From the NCBI GenBank assembly GCA_021810815.1, contig JAJZHR010000139.1:1-6503 (forward strand): a DNA stretch of 6,503 nt, in the 5' to 3' direction. Both the position numbers and the translations under genes were made by a program. Below, in pieces: positions 1-3,451 of the stretch (the first letter of the stretch is position 1; every line of letters starts with the position of its first letter). The notes under the pieces are model-generated. The model made no database searches, was not told the origin of the DNA, and saw nothing but the letters and a program-made list of their open reading frames with translations. The DNA is from Acidobacteriota bacterium. GTDB lineage: Bacteria; Acidobacteriota; Terriglobia; Terriglobales; Acidobacteriaceae.

Positions 1-569
1 GTCTTCACCAGAAGAGGGACGGCGCCGGTGGGGAACGGGAAAGCCGTCGCGAAGTACATCGGCTTGCCGAGGACCAGGTCTTCCGGCTGCTGGACGTAGG
101 GGAAGATCGGCTCGTCCGGCTGCTTGGTGCAGCCAGCAAGGCCAGCCAGGGCGAGCGACGCTCCCATGATCTTCATGAAGCCGCGACGCGACACCGCATC
201 GACGAACTCCGTGGACTCTGCCTGGCGGGGAAACTCCCTGCGCAGCATCTCGTGGAACTCCGGCGTGTCGCCGAGCTCGTCCATGCTGCGCCAGAAGCGC
301 TTGCCTGTCGTGTTGCCCAGCTTGGCGCGCACCTGCTCCAGCGACATCGCGGGAGCCGCCGCAGCCTCGACCGGCGGAATGCTCTCCACCACCACCGCAG
401 CGTTGAGCTGAACCAGCCCGGCCGAGTGGCCATTCGGGTTCCCAACGTCTCGCTTCCGAGACATGGGCTCCTGCGTATTCTCCATCTCCGTCGCCATCGT
501 CTTCTCGTGTCCCGTCATCCCTGCGGCGTTCCCGGCAATCCTGTCGAGTCCTGCAATTGGCTGGCTCAT
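1..569 (-). CDS. actB: ActB, Mo/FeS subunit of Alternative Complex III (N-terminal part, cut by window edge)
   Basis: This frame is open from an ATG at 567-569 to the left edge, giving about 189 residues. The N-terminal 80 or so residues are variable. Residues about 89-147 match the extended Tat region of MoCo/4Fe-4S proteins: a GKRFWRSMDELGDTPEF segment, an REFP motif, then a twin-arginine SRRGFMKIMGAS (R128, R129; bases 183-188) and a hydrophobic run ending LAGLAGC (C147). The following DEPIFPYV and GKPMYFATAFP segments are typical of the ActB N-terminus. In the known family, ActB is a large protein with a molybdopterin-oxidoreductase-like domain that usually lacks the cofactor, fused to a ferredoxin-like FeS domain; neither is inside this window. 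The ATG overlaps the actA stop as ATGA, which indicates translational coupling. A GAGG at 580-583 lies 10 nt upstream. In-frame ATGs at residues 18, 25, 29 and 36 are alternative starts. The order actA-actB is the usual one and separates this from other Mo-enzyme operons. Confidence 0.88.
   Translation of the reverse strand, partial: MSQPIAGLDRIAGNAAGMTGHEKTMATEMENTQEPMSRKRDVGNPNGHSAGLVQLNAAVVVESIPPVEAAAAPAMSLEQVRAKLGNTTGKRFWRSMDELGDTPEFHEMLRREFPRQAESTEFVDAVSRRGFMKIMGASLALAGLAGCTKQPDEPIFPYVQQPEDLVLGKPMYFATAFPFPTGAVPLLVK
129..302 (-). other. Extended Tat translocation region of ActB
   Basis: This segment encodes residues 90-147 of ActB. It has the aromatic/acidic lead segment (FWRSMDEL, then TPEF), the REFP motif, the twin arginines R128-R129 followed by GF, and a moderately hydrophobic stretch ending in LAGC. 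Such an internal Tat signal, about 127 residues from the N-terminus, is known for this family and is not a mis-called start. The LAGC resembles a lipobox. Whether it is cleaved and lipidated at C147 cannot be told from sequence. Confidence 0.8.
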
Positions 570-1477
570 CGGTGGCACACCTCGCAGCTTTGCAGCTCGG
601 TTGGAGTGCGGATGCGATACCGACCCACCAGATATGCGCCCAGATCGGCCTGGCTGGTGAACTTCTGATAGCTGGCGGGGACAAGGATGGCCGGCGACTG
701 GTCGCTGACGGCGGTTCCCGCAATGGCCCCGCTCATGGGGCCGAGCCCCGCAGCCTGCAGCTTCTTGTTCTGCTCCAAGGCGCTGGTCGCCGGCTCCTGC
801 AACATCGCCACCTGCGGGTTGGCCGTCGGATCGGTCGTTGTGCAGTTCACCGCCTGCGACGTAGGCCCATTGCTGCCCGTCGTTCCACACCACACCGGCT
901 TTTGCGACGAGGGGCCGGTCCATGCCATGTTGTAGATCTCGCTTGTGGGCCGCAGATTCGCCGCCGGGTTGCGGTGGCAGTTCAAGCACCACTCCATCTG
1001 CAGCGAGTTCTCCATGTACATCAGCGGCATCTGATCGACGCGGCCATGGCAACTGGCGCATCCAATCCCCTTGTTCACATGGATCTCATGGTTGAAATAG
1101 ACATAATCCGGAAGATCGTGGACCTTGATCCACTGGATGGACTCGCCGGTCGCCCAACTGTGCCGCACCGGCTCCAGCAGCGTGGCGTTGGTCCAGACCT
1201 GCGCGTGGCAGTTCATGCAGGTCTTGGTCGGAGGTATGCCAGCGTAGCTCGACTTCTCCACCGAGGTGTGGCAGTACTGGCACTGCAAGCCGAGACCTTC
1301 GACATGGTGCTTGTGGCTGAAGGGGATGGGCTGCTGCGCCCTCTGCCCCTGCCGGGTCACCCAGGGGGACCTCTGCAGCGAGTTCAGCGTCACGCCTAGC
1401 GCGATAACAATCAGTCCCGACAGAACCAGGCTCATGCGGGCGAGCGCGTTTGAGCTTCGGTCAAAAATCTGCGCCAT
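566..1477 (-). CDS. actA: ActA, membrane-anchored pentaheme c-type cytochrome of Alternative Complex III
   Basis: This is a 303-residue protein with one N-terminal membrane segment (about residues 13-34) and five CxxCH heme-binding motifs: C66-H70, C87-H91, C140-H144, C164-H168 and C298-H302. Nearby histidines (H55, H57, H58, H106, H120, H130, H133) could be distal heme ligands. The first four motifs sit in a compact cytochrome c7/c3-like domain at residues 50-170. In the known complex, ActA is the pentaheme subunit that passes quinol-derived electrons on the periplasmic side. Residues 169-297 hold a long heme-free stretch, polar and Ala/Thr/Ser-rich, with two lone cysteines (C197, C212). The fifth motif is at the very C-terminus, CHR then stop. 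The ATG at 1477 is preceded by AGGA at 1486-1489 (8-nt spacing) and lies just before the membrane segment, which supports this start. The stop overlaps the actB start (ATGA). It appears to be the first gene of the operon. Confidence 0.93.
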   Translation of the reverse strand: MAQIFDRSSNALARMSLVLSGLIVIALGVTLNSLQRSPWVTRQGQRAQQPIPFSHKHHVEGLGLQCQYCHTSVEKSSYAGIPPTKTCMNCHAQVWTNATLLEPVRHSWATGESIQWIKVHDLPDYVYFNHEIHVNKGIGCASCHGRVDQMPLMYMENSLQMEWCLNCHRNPAANLRPTSEIYNMAWTGPSSQKPVWCGTTGSNGPTSQAVNCTTTDPTANPQVAMLQEPATSALEQNKKLQAAGLGPMSGAIAGTAVSDQSPAILVPASYQKFTSQADLGAYLVGRYRIRTPTELQSCEVCHR

Positions 1478-1485
1478 GAGAGCTT

Positions 1486-1489
1486 TCCT
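1486..1489 (-). promoter_or_regulatory. Ribosome binding site of actA
   Basis: On the minus strand an AGGA lies 8 nt before the actA ATG. A second purine-rich GAGGAAG lies slightly further upstream at 1492-1498. This supports the start at 1477. No equally good site precedes other in-frame starts. Confidence 0.6.
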
Positions 1490-1578
1490 GCTTCCTCTGC
1501 GTCACAAAATTTGGAGAGTGCGTTGCGGGTTTTGATCGGTTGTTGCCTACAGCATTTGATTAAGACGGTTGTCAGCGT

Positions 1579-1617
1579 AGAACGTTTTTTCGCGTCATGC
1601 AGAACGTTTTTTTCGCG
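1579..1617. repeat. Paired direct repeats AGAACGTTTTTTCGCG upstream of actA
   Basis: Copy one is at 1579-1594 and copy two at 1601-1617. They are identical except for one extra T in the second T-run. Their starts are 22 bp apart, about two helical turns, so a protein bound to both would sit on the same DNA face. Each copy contains the self-complementary AACGTT. They lie about 100-140 bp upstream of the actA ATG, a plausible place for an activator or repressor. Function is inferred only. Confidence 0.6.
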
Positions 1618-1634
1618 CTCTACAAAAAGAGCGC
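1615..1634. repeat. Perfect 7-bp inverted repeat (GCGCTCT / AGAGCGC)
   Basis: The arms are at 1615-1621 and 1628-1634 with a 6-nt A-rich loop. The left arm overlaps the end of the second direct repeat. Neither strand has a T-run immediately after the hairpin, so it is not a normal intrinsic terminator. It could be an operator or an RNA structure in a 5' leader of act mRNA. Confidence 0.45.
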
Positions 1635-1727
1635 AGTGGCGCTTGCGTCGCGCGACCTGATCGTTCGGGATGCGTTCGAAAATAGTAGCACAACAAAAAA
1701 AACAAAGGGAAGGGGCGCTATCGCTCT

Positions 1728-1763
1728 AAAAACGCCTCTCCGCGCACTCGCGGGCAAGGCGTT
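1728..1763 (-). terminator. Leftward terminator-like hairpin with no gene upstream
   Basis: The outer arms 1731-1737 and 1757-1763 (AACGCCT/AGGCGTT) pair over 7 bp. The inner arms 1740-1744 and 1749-1753 (CCGCG/CGCGG) pair over 5 bp around a CACT loop. Read on the minus strand the stem ends directly in TTTTT (1732 to 1728); read on the plus strand it is followed by CTCCC. The polarity therefore fits a terminator for leftward transcription. No leftward gene precedes it. It could end a small RNA, act as an attenuator in a long act leader, or be a copy of an interspersed intergenic repeat. Confidence 0.45.
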
Positions 1764-1825
1764 CTCCCTGGGCCATTCGGATGCGGTGGAGGGCCTGCGG
1801 GCCACAACATCTTGTGCCGCTCGGA

Positions 1826-1834
1826 TGCTACACT
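1826..1834 (+). promoter_or_regulatory. Putative extended -10 element of the beta-barrel gene
   Basis: TG-C-TACACT at 1826-1834 matches an extended -10 (TGnTAnnnT), with 6 nt between its end and the GTG at 1841. Transcription would then begin at or next to the start codon. There is no good -35 at 16-18 bp and no Shine-Dalgarno sequence. Function is inferred from position only. Confidence 0.4.
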
Positions 1835-1840
1835 CACACA

Positions 1841-2563
1841 GTGAAATTCCTTCGGATCAGCTTGCCTTTCACCACCGCGTCCTTCTTCGGATTCGCCGCC
1901 ATTCTCACAGCTTTGCTCGCGGTTCCTGCCTTTGCCCAAACCAAGGCTCCGGCTCCGGCTCCGCAAAAGTTTGAGCTCTTCGCCGGCTACGCATACGCGC
2001 GCGTTCCTGTCACCGTGACGGAGACGCGCCCCTGCAGCGCATCCAACCCTCCCAACGCGACATGCTTTCCCTTCACGGCGAATGCGCCCGCAGGCAATCT
2101 GCGCGGCTTTGAGACCTCCGCAGTTTACAAGCCGATTCGCTGGCTGGGCCTCATGGCGGATTACAGCGGCCACTACGGCTCGACCGCGGGCATCGATCTT
2201 TACCCGCGCTCCAGGCTGCATTTGCAGACCTTCATGGCCGGCCCGCAGGTCTCCACCTCCGGGCGCATGTCGGCTTTCGCGCACGTCCTTGGCGGCATGG
2301 CGCACGAAACGAATGCGTTTGTCGCAGCCCGCTACATACCCAACCTGAGCGCCAGCCTCGGAATCGTGGGCGTTGACGGCCAGGATCAGCTAGCCGCAGC
2401 CTCACGAAACTCCCTAGCCCTCGCCGCCGGCGGAGGCCTCGATCTGAAGCTGTCGCACCACTTCTCCGCGCGCCTGGTACAGCTCGACTACATCCTGACC
2501 ACCTTCAACTCCCACCAGCAAGACCAGCTCCGCGCTTCGCTGGGCCTCGTGTTCCACTTCTAG
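1841..2563 (+). CDS. Secreted outer-membrane beta-barrel protein of unknown function
   Basis: The 240-residue product begins with a classical Sec signal peptide: MKFLR, then a hydrophobic core (about residues 14-28), then an AFA cleavage site with Q33 as the likely first mature residue. A short Ala-Pro linker (KAPAPAPQK) follows. The rest alternates polar and hydrophobic residues with many aromatics and glycines (FELFAGYAYARV, RWLGLMADYSGHYGS, SAFAHVLGGMAH, FSARLVQLDYILT). It ends in ASLGLVFHF with a terminal Phe, the usual assembly signal for outer-membrane barrels. Length and pattern suit an 8-strand OmpA/OmpX-like or OMP_b-brl family barrel. The only two cysteines in the mature part, C65 and C75, flank an apparent first external loop and might form a disulfide. 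The GTG at 1841 places the signal peptide exactly at the N-terminus; the upstream ATG at 1781 would add 20 unrelated residues. A strong terminator follows, so it is probably a single-gene transcript. Specific role is unknown. Confidence 0.85.
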   Translation: MKFLRISLPFTTASFFGFAAILTALLAVPAFAQTKAPAPAPQKFELFAGYAYARVPVTVTETRPCSASNPPNATCFPFTANAPAGNLRGFETSAVYKPIRWLGLMADYSGHYGSTAGIDLYPRSRLHLQTFMAGPQVSTSGRMSAFAHVLGGMAHETNAFVAARYIPNLSASLGIVGVDGQDQLAAASRNSLALAAGGGLDLKLSHHFSARLVQLDYILTTFNSHQQDQLRASLGLVFHF

Positions 2564-2589
2564 CATCCTCCTGATCAAAGCCTCGCAAG

Positions 2590-2629
2590 GAAGGGGATGG
2601 GCTAAGACCCATCCCCTTCGTTGCTGTTT
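2590..2629 (+). terminator. Strong intrinsic terminator after the beta-barrel gene
   Basis: A perfect 12-bp stem is formed by GAAGGGGATGGG (2590-2601) and CCCATCCCCTTC (2608-2619) around a CTAAGA loop. A T-enriched tail, GTTGCTGTTT, follows at 2620-2629. It starts 26 nt after the stop of the upstream gene. The tail is interrupted by G and C, so termination may be partial. Confidence 0.8.
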
Positions 2630-2636
2630 GCCCTGC

Positions 2637-2652
2637 GCGGCTCTTGAGCCGC
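2637..2652. repeat. Short perfect inverted repeat GCGGCTCTTGAGCCGC
   Basis: A 16-base perfect palindrome lies between the terminator and the glycosylase gene. As RNA it could form a 6-bp stem with a CTTG loop, without a following T-run. It could be an operator for the downstream gene pair or a second structure of the terminator region; the sequence does not decide. Confidence 0.35.
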
Positions 2653-2688
2653 CTGGCTCCCCGTCCGCGCCCTCTTGCGAGGATTGGA

Positions 2689-2694
2689 TAGACT
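2689..2694 (+). promoter_or_regulatory. Putative -10 box of the glycosylase-DUF3536 pair
   Basis: TAGACT lies 7 nt before the in-frame GTG at 2702 and 13 nt before the ATG at 2708. No convincing -35 is found 16-18 bp upstream and no clear Shine-Dalgarno sequence precedes either start. The arrangement resembles that upstream of the beta-barrel gene (TACACT, 6 nt, GTG). Confidence 0.35.
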
Positions 2695-2707
2695 CTTCAG
2701 AGTGACC

Positions 2708-3451
2708 ATGCGCAAGACATCCCGCAAGCCAACGTACGACGCCGCCGTCGCCTGCCTCGAACTCGCAGCCGCCGACCCGAAGCTGGGCAAGCTGATGGAG
2801 CGCTGCGGCCCTTTCACCATGCGGCTTGCAAGCGCTCAGTCGCCCTTCGAGGCGCTGGTGGAATCGGTTGTCTATCAGCAGTTGCATGGCAAGGCCGCGG
2901 CCACCATCCATCGCCGCCTGCTGGAGGGCTTCGGCTCCAACCACCCCACGCCGGAGCAGTTGCTCGAAGCTCCGAATGAGCAGTTGCGGGCGGCGGGGCT
3001 CTCGGCGAACAAAGCCCTCGCTCTGCGCGACCTTGCAGCGAAGACGCTGGATGGCACCGTTCCCACGCTGGCGCGCATCCGCCGCATGAGCGATCAAGCC
3101 ATCATCGACCATCTGACGCAGGTGCGCGGCATTGGGCGCTGGACGGTGGAGATGATGCTGATCTTCCGCCTGGGCCGGCCGGACGTGCTTCCCGTCTCTG
3201 ATTACGGCGTGCGCAAAGGCTTCGCTCTCACCTTCATGGGCGTCAAGGCGCAGCAGAAAATCACGCCCGACCTGCTGCCCAAGCCAGACGAAATGCATCG
3301 CCGCGGCCAGCGCTGGGAGCCCTGGCGCTCCATCGCAAGCTGGTACATGTGGCGCGCATGCGATCTGGCGGCGGCAGCGCCTCCCGCGCCGGCAACCAAA
3401 CCGACTTCTCCAGCAAAGCGGAAGAGCGAAACTGCATCCAATGGAAAATGA
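2708..3451 (+). CDS. DNA-3-methyladenine glycosylase II-like enzyme (AlkA/MAG1 type, HhH-GPD)
   Basis: The 247-residue protein would excise alkylated bases such as 3-methyladenine from DNA, starting base-excision repair in the cytoplasm. An early conserved VVYQQLHGKAA motif (residues 55-65) is typical of the family. The helix-hairpin-helix is LTQVRGIGRWTVEMM (136-150), followed by the catalytic-Asp segment LPVSDYGVRKG, where D165 corresponds to the catalytic Asp of AlkA-type enzymes. The WEPWRSIASWYMWR segment (203-216) is also characteristic. There is no AlkA_N domain before the core, so it is closer to the short yeast MAG1-like class than to E. coli AlkA. The last 25 or so residues are a low-complexity Ala/Pro/Lys/Ser tail. 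The ATG at 2708 is chosen; an in-frame GTG at 2702 (adds two residues) and TTG at 2675 are possible. Its stop directly abuts the GTG of the next gene, suggesting co-transcription. Alkylation-damage substrate specificity cannot be read from the sequence. Confidence 0.9.
   Translation: MRKTSRKPTYDAAVACLELAAADPKLGKLMERCGPFTMRLASAQSPFEALVESVVYQQLHGKAAATIHRRLLEGFGSNHPTPEQLLEAPNEQLRAAGLSANKALALRDLAAKTLDGTVPTLARIRRMSDQAIIDHLTQVRGIGRWTVEMMLIFRLGRPDVLPVSDYGVRKGFALTFMGVKAQQKITPDLLPKPDEMHRRGQRWEPWRSIASWYMWRACDLAAAAPPAPATKPTSPAKRKSETASNGK

Larger units (their letters stand above)
1478..1840. other. Divergent intergenic region between actA and the beta-barrel gene; no gene seen
   Basis: These 363 bases separate two divergent genes. 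Open frames exist on both strands (for example 1597-1974 plus and 1620-1805 minus), but they have no recognisable domain, no good ribosome binding site and arginine/alanine/serine-rich compositions typical of shadow frames. The part nearest actA (about 1500-1720) is less GC-rich than the flanking genes, with several A and T runs, as expected for promoter DNA. The region contains the two direct repeats at 1579-1617, a hairpin at 1615-1634, and a leftward terminator-like hairpin at 1728-1763. The actA promoter should lie here, but I find no convincing -35/-10 pair on the minus strand. Confidence 0.7.

Noticed and set aside
557..1399. Long plus-strand open frame of 280 codons opposite actA
   Set aside because: It lies antisense to actA, which has five heme motifs and a membrane anchor; the product is Arg/Leu/His-rich with no recognisable domain, as expected of a shadow in GC-rich DNA.
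1615..1634. Hairpin at 1615-1634 as an intrinsic terminator
   Set aside because: The T-run lies on the wrong side: before the stem on the plus strand, and appearing as an A-run after it on the minus strand.
1620..1805. 61-codon minus-strand frame upstream of actA, with a hydrophobic PLPFVFFVVLLF stretch
   Set aside because: It could be a small membrane peptide, but it spans the terminator-like hairpin, lacks a visible ribosome binding site and has an Arg/Ala/Ser-rich shadow composition.
1781..1840. ATG at 1781 as start of the beta-barrel gene
   Set aside because: It would add 20 residues before a textbook signal peptide; the GTG at 1841 places the signal at the N-terminus.
1946..1963. Tandem GGCTCC repeats
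   Set aside because: They are short and coding: they specify the Ala-Pro linker after the signal peptide, common in exported proteins.
1597..1974. 125-codon plus-strand frame in the intergenic region running into the beta-barrel gene
   Set aside because: It has no good ribosome binding site, begins inside the direct repeat/hairpin area, overlaps the signal-peptide coding region in another frame, and has no domain.
2414..3298. 294-codon minus-strand open frame opposite the glycosylase gene
   Set aside because: The opposite strand carries the clear HhH-GPD motifs; this frame has no domain.
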